The notes: generated by a model not told the origin, from the letters alone. A stretch of 64,000 bases of DNA from Clostridium sp. CAG:571 (GCA_000434015.1 HF999523.1:107400-171399), one strand, 5' to 3'; shown: positions 41,901 through 51,768, numbered from the stretch's first letter. Translations and numbers: made by a program.

Positions 41901-44191
41901 TTATGTAATGAAAAATTTGGAACATTAGTTACAGATAGTTTAGGTGGTTATACATGGAGTAAAAATAGTAGACTAAATAGAATAACGGCATGGTCTAATA
42001 ATAGTGTATTAGACATTCCATCAGAAGTTATTTTTATGGAGGATTTGGAAAGTAAAAATAAATGGTCTATTCGGATTGAATCCTATGCCAGATAAAAATG
42101 ATTACTATATAACTTATGGATTTGGATATGCTAAATATTTGCATACAAGTAATAATATAATTCAAAATTTAACAGTTTTTGTTCCAAGAGAGGATAGTAT
42201 AAAAGTAAATATATTAAACTTGAAAAATACATTACCAAGAAAAAGAAATTTAAAAATTGTTTATTATATAAAACCAGTTTTAGGAGAAGATGAATTAAAA
42301 TCAAATGAATATATAGAATTAGAATTTAAACAAAATTCTAATATAGTTTGTGCAAAAAATTTAGCTAATTTAGATTTTGACAAAACGGTATATCTTGCAA
42401 GTAATGAAAAGATATCATCATATACATGTGATAAAAATTTCTTCTTAGGAAAAGGATATCTAGGAAATCCAGAAGGATTAAATGCAATAGAATTAAATGG
42501 AGAATCAAAATTAGGAAATAATTCTATAATAGCGATTGAATTAAAAATAGAATTAGAAGCCTTCGAAAGTAAAGATGTGTGTTTACTATTAGGCGAAGAA
42601 AATACATGTCTTGAATGCCAAGATAAAGCGTATAAATATATAAAAATAAATCAATGTAATGAAGAACTTATAAAGGTAAAAAAATATTGGGAAGATTTAT
42701 TAGGAAGACTTCAAATAACAACAGAATTGGAGTCAACTAATATATTATTAAATGGATGGGCAATTTATCAAACATTATGTAGTAGATTATGGGGAAGGAC
42801 AGGGTTTTATCAATCAGGTGGAGCATATGGTTTTAGAGATCAGTTGCAAGATGTTATTTCTATTAAATATTTTGATCCAGAAATAACCAAAAAACAAATA
42901 ATAAAACATGCAAATCATCAATTTATAGAAGGAGATGTAGAACATTGGTGGCATGAAGATACAAATAGAGGAATAAGAACAAAATTTTCAGATGATTTAT
43001 TATGGCTTCCATTTGTTACATCAGACTATATAAGCTTTACAGGAGATTATTCTATATTAGATATAGTAACTAAATATAAAAAAGGAAAAATGTTAGATGA
43101 AGGTGTGGATGAATGTTATGACAAATATGAAGATTCAGATGTAGAAGATAATATATACAATCATTGTATAAAAGCTATAGAATATTCATTTAGATTTGGT
43201 GAAAATGGACTACCTAAGATAGGAAGCGGAGATTGGAATGATGGGTTTAGTACAGTTGGAAATAAAGGAAAAGGAGAAAGTGTTTGGCTACGGATTTTTT
43301 ATGTATAAAGTATTAGACGAATTTATACCAATATGCGAATATAAGTCTGATTTTGGAAAAGTTAAAAAATATAAAGAGATAATGAATAAGTTAAAAAAAG
43401 CACTAAATACAAAAGGATGGGACGGAAGATGGTATAAAAGAGCTTTTATGGATAATGGAGATGTTTTAGGAAGCTTGCAAAATGAAGAGTGTAGAATAGA
43501 TAGTATTGCACAAAGTTGGGCAACAATATCAGGAGCAGGAGATAATGATAAAAAATATATCTCATTAGAAAGTTTAGAAAATCATTTAGTAGATAAAGAA
43601 AATGGAATAATTAAGCTTTTAGATCCTCCTTTTGATAAGAGTAAATTGGAACCAGGATATATAAAAGCATATGTGCCAGGAACAAGAGAAAATGGTGGTC
43701 AATACACACATAGTAGTTGTTGGGCAATAATTGCTGAAAGTATTTTAGGATTTGGAGAAAAAGCTTTAGAATATTTTAGAATGATAAATCCAATAGAACA
43801 TGCAAGAACAAAAGAAGCTGCTAATAAATATAAAGTAGAACCATATGTAATTGCAGCAGATATATATGGAGAATCTAATTTAGCAGGAAGAGGTGGGTGG
43901 ACATGGTACACGGGTTCTAGTAGTTGGATGTATGTAGCAGGGATTAAATATATATTAGGACTAAGAATAGAAAATGGATTTTTAAGTCTAAAACCAAGTA
44001 TTCCAAGTGAGTGGAAGGAGTATAATTTAAAATATAAAAATAACAATAGTATTTATAATATAAAAGTAGAAAATCCAAACGGAAAAACAAATGGAGTTAG
44101 TAAATTTATAGTAAATGATAAAGAAATAGAAGATAAAAAATTAAGATTAAGTAATACTTGTGGAATATATAATATTATTGTTATAATGTAA
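35963..44191 (+). CDS. cyclic beta-glucan synthase-like protein (GT84 plus GH94), read through six +1 shifts at CGG
   Basis: Joining seven reading frames by +1 shifts at six in-phase CGG codons gives 2740 residues, close to the roughly 2800 of NdvB/Cgs. Order: N-terminal helical region (1-400); two membrane helices (about 420-475); GT2-like domain with TLDADTDL (about 642), GGTDSY and RLHRWIRGDYQ (about 788). More helices lie at about 840-880 and 968-1005. A glucoamylase-like/NdvB middle follows with PWLGLKRGLEEELV (about 1316). The C-terminal glycoside-phosphorylase domain (about 1950-2700) has YGFRDQLQD (2288), HWWHEDTNRG and GSGDWNDG (catalytic Asp region, about 2420). It would make and trim cyclic or linear beta-glucan from UDP-glucose at the membrane. 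The TTG start at 35963 is eight bases after GAGGAG. Every piece is well conserved, so it does not look like a decaying pseudogene. Confidence 0.85.
38033..38035 (+). other. recoding site 4: in-frame CGG, CGGA read as Gly (+1)
   Basis: First site in the NdvB-like gene, Gly691, inside the glycosyltransferase domain. The zero frame ATT-CGG-ACT stops at TAG five codons on. Confidence 0.85.
38295..38297 (+). other. recoding site 5: in-frame CGG, CGGA read as Gly (+1)
   Basis: Second site, Gly778: GAT-CGG-ATA. It is in phase after exactly one +1 shift upstream (87 codons). The RxxRW-type motif lies just downstream. Confidence 0.85.
39916..39918 (+). other. recoding site 6: in-frame CGG, CGGT read as Gly (+1)
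   Basis: Third site, Gly1318: TTA-CGG-TCT. The restored PWLGLKRGL block is a conserved NdvB motif in which this Gly is expected. Confidence 0.87.
41831..41833 (+). other. recoding site 7: in-frame CGG, CGGT read as Gly (+1)
   Basis: Fourth site, Gly1956: TCA-CGG-TGA. Here the zero-frame stop follows CGG immediately, so without the shift the chain ends at once. Confidence 0.85.
42072..42074 (+). other. recoding site 8: in-frame CGG, CGGA read as Gly (+1)
   Basis: Fifth site, Gly2036: ATT-CGG-ATT, 80 codons after the previous site, at the start of the phosphorylase domain. Confidence 0.85.
43291..43293 (+). other. recoding site 9: in-frame CGG, CGGA read as Gly (+1)
   Basis: Sixth site, Gly2442: CTA-CGG-ATT. 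The restored ESVWLGFFMY matches the conserved block after the WNDG catalytic motif of GH94 enzymes, where this Gly is expected. Confidence 0.88.
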
Positions 44192-44404
44192 ATATGAGAT
44201 GTATGAGAAAGCAGGTTACAATAAATCACATTGTAAAACTATTAAACAAAAGTTTATAGAAAATGTGAGAAAAATGTAACTTTGCTTTTTTTATATATAA
44301 ACTAGATTTAGTTAGAGTCATAGTTAATATTATAAATAGATGGAAAGAGTATAAAAAGTTTAACTAAAAATAAAGGTTTTAACTTTAGAAGAGAGGCTCA
44401 TAAT

Positions 44405-44433
44405 TTGACAAAACAGTAAAAATATAGTATTAT
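44405..44433 (+). promoter_or_regulatory. promoter of the 261-aa gene
   Basis: TTGACA, 17-base spacer, TATTAT. Confidence 0.65.
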
Positions 44434-44465
44434 AGTATACATAATGTCATAAAAGGAGAAAAAAT

Positions 44466-45251
44466 ATGTCAGAAGAAAATTTTGATGAAATGGAAAAAAC
44501 AGCGGAAGAAGAAAAAGAAAATAAAGAAATAGATGAAGAAGAAGAAAAGAGAAAAGAGCAAGAAAAGAAAGCTCTAGAAAAAAAGAGAATAAGAAAAAGA
44601 AATAGACGTATAAAAAATGTAATGATTGCAATTGGTTCTATTTTAACATATCAATTTATAGTAAATAGAATAGAAAATTATAAAGAATCTTTAAAAGATA
44701 TTGCACAATATGCTAATAATGAAAAATTGATATCTGAATTAAACAATGAAACTTATAGAAATATTTATAACTTAACACCCGAAGATGTCATGCAATTAGA
44801 AAGCTTAGGAGAGCAAATAAGTGAATATAGAAGATTAAAAGAAATAGAAAAAAGAACTGCAAATGAAGATTTACAATTAGGATATGCAGAAGTAGGAATA
44901 GAAGAATATAAAGAAGTTATTCCTACATGGTATGAAAAAATAGTAACAGGTGAGATAAGTTTGGCAACAGGAGATCCATCAAAAAAAATTACAATATCTG
45001 TGAATAATGAAAAAGAAGCACAAATTTGTATTAATGAAGGAACTGAAGAAGAAGAAAAATGGGATAGCGGAAATGTTATGTTTCATAAAATACCAAAACA
45101 GTTAGAAGTTGCAATAAAGAAATCACAAAATAAATATAATGATTATATTGGAATTGTACAAGCTTTTGATGAAATATCAGGTATATATAATTATACATTT
45201 AGAGAAAATGGATTTACTAAATCTATAAAAGCAATAGAACCAGAATTTTAA
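44466..45251 (+). CDS. single-pass membrane protein with charged coiled-coil N-terminus
   Basis: A 261-residue protein. Residues 1-55 are a run of Glu and Lys likely to form a coiled coil in the cytoplasm. One hydrophobic segment (about 58-70, VMIAIGSILTYQFIV) follows, then helices (70-140) and a beta-rich C-terminal part (155-261). No family recognised. AAAGGAG precedes the ATG. Confidence 0.65.
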   Translation: MSEENFDEMEKTAEEEKENKEIDEEEEKRKEQEKKALEKKRIRKRNRRIKNVMIAIGSILTYQFIVNRIENYKESLKDIAQYANNEKLISELNNETYRNIYNLTPEDVMQLESLGEQISEYRRLKEIEKRTANEDLQLGYAEVGIEEYKEVIPTWYEKIVTGEISLATGDPSKKITISVNNEKEAQICINEGTEEEEKWDSGNVMFHKIPKQLEVAIKKSQNKYNDYIGIVQAFDEISGIYNYTFRENGFTKSIKAIEPEF

Positions 45252-45367
45252 AATATAATTTAATGAAATTTGATAGACTTTTTTTTGAAAGTTATATATA
45301 ATTTAAAAAGAATATCACACATATTAATAAATGATTAATTATATAAAATAAAAGTAGGAGAACTTAA

Positions 45368-46063
45368 ATGGAAACAAAAGAAAGAGTAAATATTCATCAA
45401 GTATTATGGTATTTTACCATATTTAGTGTAATTGGACTTATTATAGAAACTATATACTGTTTTATAACAACAGGTGTGTTAGAAAGCAGAAAAGGGTTAA
45501 TATGGGGGCCTTTTTGTCCTGTATATGGAGTAGGAGCTACTTTTCTTATAATATTACTTAACAAATTTAAAAATAACAAAATAAAATTGTTTATATATGG
45601 TGGGATAATAGGAGATACAATAGAATATATAATGAGTTATGTACTAGAATCTATATATTCAACAAGATTTTGGGATTATTCATATACTCAGTTTCATTTA
45701 AATGGAAGAATTTGTTTAGTATATACTATATTTTGGGCTGTTTTATCTGTAGTATTAATATTATATGTAAAACCGTTAATAGATAAATGTATTAATAGTA
45801 TAAATTTTAAATATAGAGGGATAGTAGAAAAAACATTGATAATATTTTTAACTTTAGATGTAATTTCTACAATTTGGGCAATAAGTTCATATAAAAAAAG
45901 AGCTATGAATATTTATTATAAAAATGAAATAAAAAATGATAATACAATTTTTTATAAAATAGAAAAAAATATATTTTCTAATGAAAAAATGGTTAAGACA
46001 TTTCCAAATATAAGATTTTTAAATGAAAAAAAAGAAGAAATATGGATAAGAGATATAATTTAA
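45368..46063 (+). CDS. putative ABC transporter permease, CmpB family
   Basis: A 231-residue membrane protein with about five helices. The motif ESRKGLIWGPFCPVYGVGATFL (about residues 38-60, the GPFxPxYGxGA core) is characteristic of the ABC_trans_CmpB family common in Clostridia. No adjacent ATPase is present, so the transport role is uncertain. A charged cytoplasmic tail ends the protein. Confidence 0.75.
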   Translation: METKERVNIHQVLWYFTIFSVIGLIIETIYCFITTGVLESRKGLIWGPFCPVYGVGATFLIILLNKFKNNKIKLFIYGGIIGDTIEYIMSYVLESIYSTRFWDYSYTQFHLNGRICLVYTIFWAVLSVVLILYVKPLIDKCINSINFKYRGIVEKTLIIFLTLDVISTIWAISSYKKRAMNIYYKNEIKNDNTIFYKIEKNIFSNEKMVKTFPNIRFLNEKKEEIWIRDII

Positions 46064-46197
46064 AAACAAAAATATAATAGTGGATGAAAATAAAAGTAAA
46101 AAAGAGAAAAAGCAAAGCAAATAATAAAAAAGATAAAAAAATATATATAAACTGAAAATTTTAAGTAGCAAGCTAAATAAATTTTGGTATATTAAAT

Positions 46198-46226
46198 TTG
46201 AATTTGCTAAAAATATGTAGTATAAT
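46198..46226 (+). promoter_or_regulatory. promoter of the M23 peptidase gene
   Basis: TTGAAT, 17-base spacer, TATAAT. It rules out the in-frame TTG at 46198 as the start. Confidence 0.65.
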
Positions 46227-46254
46227 AACAAAAGTTGCTTATATAAAAAGGAGA

Positions 46255-47280
46255 GTGAAGTTTATTTTAAGAAGTAAGATATTATATTATTTTAAAAGAT
46301 CTTTTAAATTAGTAACTTTATTATTAATAGCAGCGGCTATTATAATAAGTATTGTACTTTTAAAATATAAACCAGTTTATAAAGTTACTTTTTTTGGAGA
46401 AGAAGTTGGGTATATAACTAATAAAAATAGTTTTGAAAAAGTTATAGAAGAAGACATATTAACATCAAACGAAACAGACGTAGCTTATATAACTCTAGAT
46501 AGTATACCTACTTATGAATTTAAATTAATAAATAAAACAGACGATACAAATGAACAAGAAATTTTAGATAAAATTGCAAATGCAACAGAAACAACATATA
46601 AAAAATATGCTATTACTTTAAATGGTGAAAATAAAACATATGTAAATACAATGGAAGAAGCAGAACAAGTAGTAGCAAAAATTAAAGAAGAAAAACAAAA
46701 TAGCGATGTTAAATTAGGTATAACAGAAGTATATACAACTAATTTAGAAGAATTAAATACAGTACAAGTAGCAGAGGCAGAAACTAGTATTAATAATACT
46801 TTAAATGACTCTAAAAAAAGTACAGCAAAAGAAGAAAGTACTAAAACACAAGAAAATAAGACTAATAGTAATGGTAGTGGAAATATATTAAACGGTGTTA
46901 ATTTTAGTGTGAAACCAGTAACAGGAACAATAACATCAAGATTTGGTAGTAAAGAAAGTATAAGAAAAAATGCACATAAAGGTATAGATATTGGGGCACC
47001 TAATGGTACTACAATATATGCAGCAGCAGATGGAAAAGTTACTTATGCAACTTACAATTCTGGTGGGTATGGTAACTTAGTAATAATTTCACATGGAAAT
47101 GGAATTGAGACATATTATGGACATTGTAGTAAGATATATGTAAAAAAGGGTCAAACAGTATCTGCAGGAGATAGTATAGCAGCTGTAGGATCAACAGGGC
47201 GTTCAACAGGAAACCATTTACATTTTGAAATAAGACAAAATGATAGTCAAATAAATCCACAAAAATATGTATATAAATAA
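46255..47280 (+). CDS. M23 family metallopeptidase
   Basis: A 341-residue membrane-anchored endopeptidase. One hydrophobic helix lies near residues 17-40, a linker region with two alpha/beta repeats at about 45-175, a Ser/Thr/Asn-rich low-complexity spacer at about 185-225, and the LytM domain at 235-341. LytM metal motifs are HKGIDIGAP, HGNGIETYYGH and NHLHFEIR. It cuts peptidoglycan cross-bridges or, in spore formers, works like SpoIIQ in engulfment; which one is open. GTG at 46255 is close to AGGAG, and an unusual ATT at 46264 has better spacing, so the start is uncertain. Confidence 0.85.
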   Translation: MKFILRSKILYYFKRSFKLVTLLLIAAAIIISIVLLKYKPVYKVTFFGEEVGYITNKNSFEKVIEEDILTSNETDVAYITLDSIPTYEFKLINKTDDTNEQEILDKIANATETTYKKYAITLNGENKTYVNTMEEAEQVVAKIKEEKQNSDVKLGITEVYTTNLEELNTVQVAEAETSINNTLNDSKKSTAKEESTKTQENKTNSNGSGNILNGVNFSVKPVTGTITSRFGSKESIRKNAHKGIDIGAPNGTTIYAAADGKVTYATYNSGGYGNLVIISHGNGIETYYGHCSKIYVKKGQTVSAGDSIAAVGSTGRSTGNHLHFEIRQNDSQINPQKYVYK

Positions 47281-47286
47281 AAAGGT

Positions 47287-47320
47287 AAACGACTACTTTT
47301 TAATAAGTAGTCGTTTAAAA
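47287..47320 (+). terminator. M23 gene terminator
   Basis: A 12-bp perfect stem AAACGACTACTT/AAGTAGTCGTTT. Confidence 0.8.
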
Positions 47321-47326
47321 ATAAAA

Positions 47327-47400
47327 GGGGATGTTTTTCTTATTTTGTTAGTAACTGGAGTAAGTGTTACTAACTATGATAATAATATAACATCCTTTTT
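47327..47400. other. nested inverted-repeat element
   Basis: An outer pair GGATGTT/AACATCC encloses a 9-bp perfect hairpin GTTAGTAAC/GTTACTAAC (47347-47355 and 47366-47374), and a T6 run follows. It lies between two ordinary terminators. Function unknown. Confidence 0.45.
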
Positions 47401-47500
47401 TGTTCTTTTTGTGAACTAAATGTGATGAATAAGAAAAATATAACTTTTTATTAAAAAAATATTTATAACAATATATTTGGGGCTAATTATAAAACAAATA

Positions 47501-47539
47501 AAAAAGTATAAGAATTTTTATTTTCTTATACTTTTTTTT
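47501..47539. terminator. bidirectional terminator before htrA
   Basis: AAAAGTATAAGAA pairs with TTCTTATACTTTT, with A and T runs on both sides. Confidence 0.75.
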
Positions 47540-47613
47540 ATATGATATAAAGGTTGTTTTGAAATATGCTATATTTTAGATTTTAAATTTCTTTTTTATT
47601 TCTATTTTATAGG

Positions 47614-48888
47614 TTAAGGTTGTTCACCTAAAGTAACTGTTATTTCTTTTTCTGAACCATTTCTATAAACTTTTAATTTCATTTCATCACCAATACTATG
47701 TTTATTTTTTAAATCATTTAGTTCATTCATTGTTGTGATTTTTTGTCCATCAGCTTCTATAATAACATCTCCGTTTCTAATATCAGCTTTTTGTGCACTT
47801 GAAAAATCTTCTACAGATTGAACATAAACACCAGTAACTAAATTATTTGCTTTTGCAGTTTGTTCATCAAGATCTCTACCAGTTATTCCAATATAAGGTC
47901 TTTTTACTTTGTTATATTGAATTAGTTGTGAGTAAATTTCTTTTGTTGAGTTAATTGGAATTGCAAATCCCATTCCTTCAATTCCAGTTCCAGAAAGTTT
48001 TAAAGTATTTACACCAATAACTTGTCCTTTACTATTAACTAATGCACCACCACTGTTACCAGAGTTTATAGCAGCATCGGTTTGAATTAATTTATAAGTT
48101 TTTCCATCTGAATCTGTAACTTCTCTATTTACAGCACTAATCATTCCTGCTGTAACACTACTTTGCATACCAAGAGGGTTACCAATTGCCATAGAAAATT
48201 CACCTACTTGAACAGAATCAGAATCGCCAAGCTCAGCGGCTGTAAGACCTGTTTTATCTATTTTAATAACAGCTAAATCTGTTTGTTCATCTGTTCCTAT
48301 AATTTCAGCATCATATGCTGTTTCATCATTATATAAGTAAACTGTAACTTTATTTGCTTTTCCTACTTCATAATATGATGAACTAGATGATGTATTAACA
48401 ATATGATTGTTTGTTAATATATATCCATCTTCACTAATTATAATTCCAGAGCCTTCTGCTTTGGCAGTACTATTTGTTGTGTAATTTCTGTAGAAAATAG
48501 AATTTACAGAATATTCAACTGTAATTCCAACGATAGAAGGTCTTACTTTATTTGCTACATTAACACCTGTTTCAGAGTAATTACTAAGTGAAACTAAATT
48601 GTCATTACCAGATTGAGTTTGAGGTTCTTGTGTAACTGTATTTGCTACAGTAGTTTCTTGATTATTATTAGAATTATTTGTAAATATTTTTTCTCTTATA
48701 GTAGGAACTCCAAAGCAGGTTCCAATTACTATAACAGTACCTAAAGCACCACATACAAATGGCATTAGGACACTTTTTCCAAATCCTACCTTTGCTTTTT
48801 CCTTATGAGAATTAATAGCAGTGTATGTACTTACTGGTTGAATATTGTTGTTTTTTTGTTCATTATTATTTGATTCATTATTTTCCAT
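47614..48888 (-). CDS. HtrA/DegP-like serine protease with PDZ domain
   Basis: A 424-residue protease. An Asn-rich cytoplasmic N-terminus is followed by one transmembrane anchor (about 38-60) and a linker. The trypsin-like domain (about 105-305) has catalytic His in LTNNHIV, Asp in TDLAVIKI and Ser in INSGNSGGALV. One PDZ domain lies at about 325-420 (GVYVQSVEDFSSAQKADIRNGDVII). It handles misfolded envelope proteins. AGGAGG-like site before ATG at 48888. Confidence 0.94.
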   Translation of the reverse strand: MENNESNNNEQKNNNIQPVSTYTAINSHKEKAKVGFGKSVLMPFVCGALGTVIVIGTCFGVPTIREKIFTNNSNNNQETTVANTVTQEPQTQSGNDNLVSLSNYSETGVNVANKVRPSIVGITVEYSVNSIFYRNYTTNSTAKAEGSGIIISEDGYILTNNHIVNTSSSSSYYEVGKANKVTVYLYNDETAYDAEIIGTDEQTDLAVIKIDKTGLTAAELGDSDSVQVGEFSMAIGNPLGMQSSVTAGMISAVNREVTDSDGKTYKLIQTDAAINSGNSGGALVNSKGQVIGVNTLKLSGTGIEGMGFAIPINSTKEIYSQLIQYNKVKRPYIGITGRDLDEQTAKANNLVTGVYVQSVEDFSSAQKADIRNGDVIIEADGQKITTMNELNDLKNKHSIGDEMKLKVYRNGSEKEITVTLGEQP

Positions 48889-49352
48889 AAAATACCTCCA
48901 TAAATTATTATTAATAATATATCCTATTTAAGTAATATAATACAATATTTTTGTGAAAATTTAGTGAAAAGAATGTAAAAAATAAAAAACAATTCAGAAT
49001 ATTATGTTAATATATAAGATTTTTGTTAAAATGAAATGTCTATTTTTTTATACTTGAAAAAAATAATAAGTATATATATAATATGAAAAAAGAGATAAAA
49101 ATAAAGTTTTAAAATACAATATATAAGATTAATTAGAAATTTAGAAGTCTTAATTTTAGTAAAAACATTATAAAATAAATATATATGTAGTAAAAATAAA
49201 ATTTAAATGAACGTATGATAATAGATGCTAAAATAAAATTAATTGAATATATATTAATAAGTGTAAAACAAGAAAAATTAACTTACTAGATATTAAATAA
49301 ATACATAGTATAAGTTGTTAGAAAAAATACAAAAAAAGAAAGAAGAATATAT
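48889..49352. other. long AT-rich divergent intergenic region
   Basis: About 460 bases between divergent htrA and rnhB. It is almost pure A and T, with several TATAAT-like hexamers but no gene, hairpin or operator that stands out. Confidence 0.6.
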
Positions 49353-49979
49353 ATGAAAGAAAAAGAATTATTAAGATTACAAGAAATTAGAAAAATTGAA
49401 GAAGACTTATATGAAAAAGGAGTAGAATATATTTGTGGTATAGATGAAGCTGGAAGAGGACCTTTAGCAGGTCCGGTAGTAGTTGCAAGTGTAATTATGC
49501 CAAAAGATTCTATGATTGAGGGAGTAAATGATTCTAAAAAAGTTTCTGAAAAGAAAAGGGAAAAATTATATGAGGAAATTACAAAAGAGGCTATTAGTTA
49601 TGGTGTTGCAATAATAGATCAAAATGAAATAGATAGAATTAATATTTTAAATGCAACAAAGCATGGATTAACAACATCAATAAAAGAATTAAAAGTAAAA
49701 CCAGACATAATATTAGTAGATGCACTAACTAAAATAGATACATGTGGAATTCCATATAATTCTATTATAAAGGGAGATGCTAAAAGTTATTCTATTGCAG
49801 CAGCGTCTATAATAGCCAAAGTAACAAGAGATAGAATAATGCGCCAGTGGGATGAAGTATATCCACAATATGGATTTGCAAAACATAAAGGCTATGGTAC
49901 TGCAGCACATATTGCAGCAATAAAAGAAAATGGCATTTGTCCATTACATAGACTAAGTTTTGTGAAGAAATTTATTTAA
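49353..49979 (+). CDS. rnhB: ribonuclease HII
   Basis: A 208-residue nuclease that removes ribonucleotides from DNA. Acidic catalytic residues are in CGIDEAGRGPLAGPVVVA (Asp and Glu, about residues 28-45), PDIILVDAL (about 110) and YSIAAASIIAKVTRDR (about 145-160). Ends PLHRLSFVKKF, typical of the family. pdp follows 31 bases downstream. Confidence 0.95.
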   Translation: MKEKELLRLQEIRKIEEDLYEKGVEYICGIDEAGRGPLAGPVVVASVIMPKDSMIEGVNDSKKVSEKKREKLYEEITKEAISYGVAIIDQNEIDRINILNATKHGLTTSIKELKVKPDIILVDALTKIDTCGIPYNSIIKGDAKSYSIAAASIIAKVTRDRIMRQWDEVYPQYGFAKHKGYGTAAHIAAIKENGICPLHRLSFVKKFI

Positions 49980-50010
49980 AAATTAGAATTGTTTTTTAGG
50001 AGGAGTATTT

Positions 50011-51316
50011 TTGAATATATTAGAAATAATTGCAAAGAAAAGGGATAAAAAAGAATTAACCAAAGAAGAAATTGAATACTTTATAAATTCATACATAAAA
50101 GGAATAGTAACAGATTATCAAGCAGCGGCTTTAGTGATGGCTATATATATAAATGGAATGACAGATGAAGAAATAAAAGACCTTACATTAGCAATGGCAT
50201 ATTCTGGGGAAGTATTAGATTTATCTACATTAGGAGAAAATGTAGTGGATAAACATAGTACAGGAGGAGTTGGAGACAAAATTACATTAATATTAATGCC
50301 AATAGTAGCATCTCTAGGGGTACCAGTTGCAAAGATGTCTGGAAGAGGGCTTCGGATTTACAGGAGGAACAATAGATAAATTAGAATCTATACCAGGATA
50401 TAAAACTAATATAAAAATAGATGAGTTTATAAAAAATGTAGAAAACATAGGCATTAGTTTAATTGGTCAAACATTAAATTTAGCACCAGCAGATAAAAAA
50501 CTTTATGCACTAAGAGATACAATAGCATGTGTAGATAATATTCCATTAATAGCATCTAGTATAATGAGTAAAAAAATAGCATCAGGAGCCAATAAAATTG
50601 TATTAGAAGTAACTGTAGGTAGTGGAGCTTTTATGAAAACTATAGAAAAAGCAGAAGAACTTGCTAAAATGATGATAAGAATAGGAAAATTAGCAAACAA
50701 AGAAACAGTATGCATATTAACAAATATGAATGAACCAATAGGACATTCAATAGGAAATACTTTAGAAGTGATAGAAGCTATAGAAGCTCTAAATGGAAAC
50801 ATGGATGAAGATGTTAAAGATGTAGTATTAGAACTTGGAGCATATATGATAAAACTAGCAGGAAAGGGAAACAATATAGAGATTAATAAAAAGAATATGC
50901 TAGAAAATATAAATAATAAAAAAGCTTATAATAAATTTATTGAGTTGGTGAAAAATCAAGGTGGAGATATAGAGTATATTAAAAACGTAGAAAAATTTAA
51001 ACTTGCTAAATATAAAATACCAGTTCCAGCAGATAAAGAAGGATATGTAAAAGAAATAGATGTAGAAAAATTAGGAAATATATCATGTATGTTAGGTGCA
51101 GGAAGAGTAAAAAAAGATGATAAAATAGATCATGATGTAGGAATAGTTGTAAAGAAAAAGATTGGAGATAAAATTAATTTGGATGAAGAATTTGCATATA
51201 TATATGCAAATGATTTAGCATTAGGAAATGAAACTATTGAAAAAATAAAAAAATGTTATGAACTATCAAATGAAGTGGTAGAAAAAGAAAAAAGCATTTT
51301 AGGAATAATATCTTAA
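50011..51316 (+). CDS. pdp: pyrimidine-nucleoside phosphorylase, read through a +1 shift at CGG
   Basis: One +1 shift at 50353-50355 gives 434 residues, the normal length of Pdp/DeoA. It splits uridine and thymidine with phosphate. Before the shift: the N-terminal helical domain and [19 protein letters not shown]. After it: [38 protein letters not shown] and the C-terminal PYNP_C domain ([13 protein letters not shown]). The restored [16 protein letters not shown] is a hallmark motif of the family with Gly at the shift position. The zero frame stops nine codons after CGG. TTG start at 50011 follows a perfect AGGAGG. Confidence 0.92.
50353..50355 (+). other. recoding site 10: in-frame CGG, CGGA read as Gly (+1)
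   Basis: Codon 115 of pdp: CTT-CGG-ATT. The +1 frame restores SGRGLGFTGGT exactly. Confidence 0.9.
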
Positions 51317-51322
51317 AAAAAT

Positions 51323-51366
51323 AAAAGGCGATTTTATTTTTTATAAAAATCGTCTTTTATTTTTTT
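51323..51366. terminator. terminator between pdp and the convergent zinc-ribbon gene
   Basis: AAAAGGCGATTTTA pairs with TAAAAATCGTCTTTT and a T run follows. A second hairpin (AATAGAAAAATA/TATTTTTCTATT, about 51377-51411) serves the minus strand. Confidence 0.75.
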
Positions 51367-51408
51367 ATTTGTAATAATAGAAAAATATAGCTATTTTTTA
51401 TTTTTCTA

Positions 51409-51636
51409 TTATAAATTTTTTAACTTTTTGAAATCATTTAGTTTTAAAAATCTATTTAAATTTTTCACTGTTATTCCAGTTTGATAAGAAATATCATCGA
51501 TAGATGAAAATTCAGAGTCCTCTAAAAAATTTTTTAATTTATCAATTTCTGCAACATCTTTTTGTTCACATGTAGGGCAAACATCATTGCTAGAAACATA
51601 AAAACAGCCACATCTTGTACATTTATTAAGTTCCAT
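51409..51636 (-). CDS. small zinc-ribbon and helix-turn-helix protein
   Basis: A 75-residue protein. A zinc ribbon with CTRCGCFY and CPTCEQ lies at residues 5-30 and a helical DNA-binding-like part (SSIDDISYQTGITVKNLNRFLK) at about 43-68. The layout resembles YvyF-type proteins. ATG at 51636 follows AAGGAGAGG; the longer in-frame start is not supported. Confidence 0.75.
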   Translation of the reverse strand: MELNKCTRCGCFYVSSNDVCPTCEQKDVAEIDKLKNFLEDSEFSSIDDISYQTGITVKNLNRFLKLNDFKKLKNL

Positions 51637-51723
51637 ATAAATCCTCTCCTTATAGATACATTTTACTATGACAATAATTCTAACATACAAAAAAATAAAA
51701 ATAAATAAAATTTTAAAAAATAC

Positions 51724-51752
51724 TTGAAAAATATGAAAGTTTATTATATTAT
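51724..51752 (+). promoter_or_regulatory. promoter of the Fur-family regulator
   Basis: TTGAAA, 17-base spacer, TATTAT, overlapped by the Fur-type box. Confidence 0.75.
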
Positions 51753-51768
51753 AATGATAATCATTATC
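51750..51768 (+). promoter_or_regulatory. Fur/Per-type operator
   Basis: TATAATGATAATCATTATC matches the classical 19-bp Fur box GATAATGATAATCATTATC at 18 of 19 positions and also resembles a Per box. It overlaps the -10, predicting autorepression. Confidence 0.85.

Noticed and set aside
38033..43293. Stop-codon readthrough joining the pieces
   Set aside because: The zero-frame stops are a mix of TAA, TAG and TGA, and the downstream pieces are in the +1 frame, not the zero frame.
35963..44191. NdvB-like gene as an ordinary pseudogene
   Set aside because: It would show stops, deletions and varied indels. Only CGG +1 sites are present and every conserved motif is intact.
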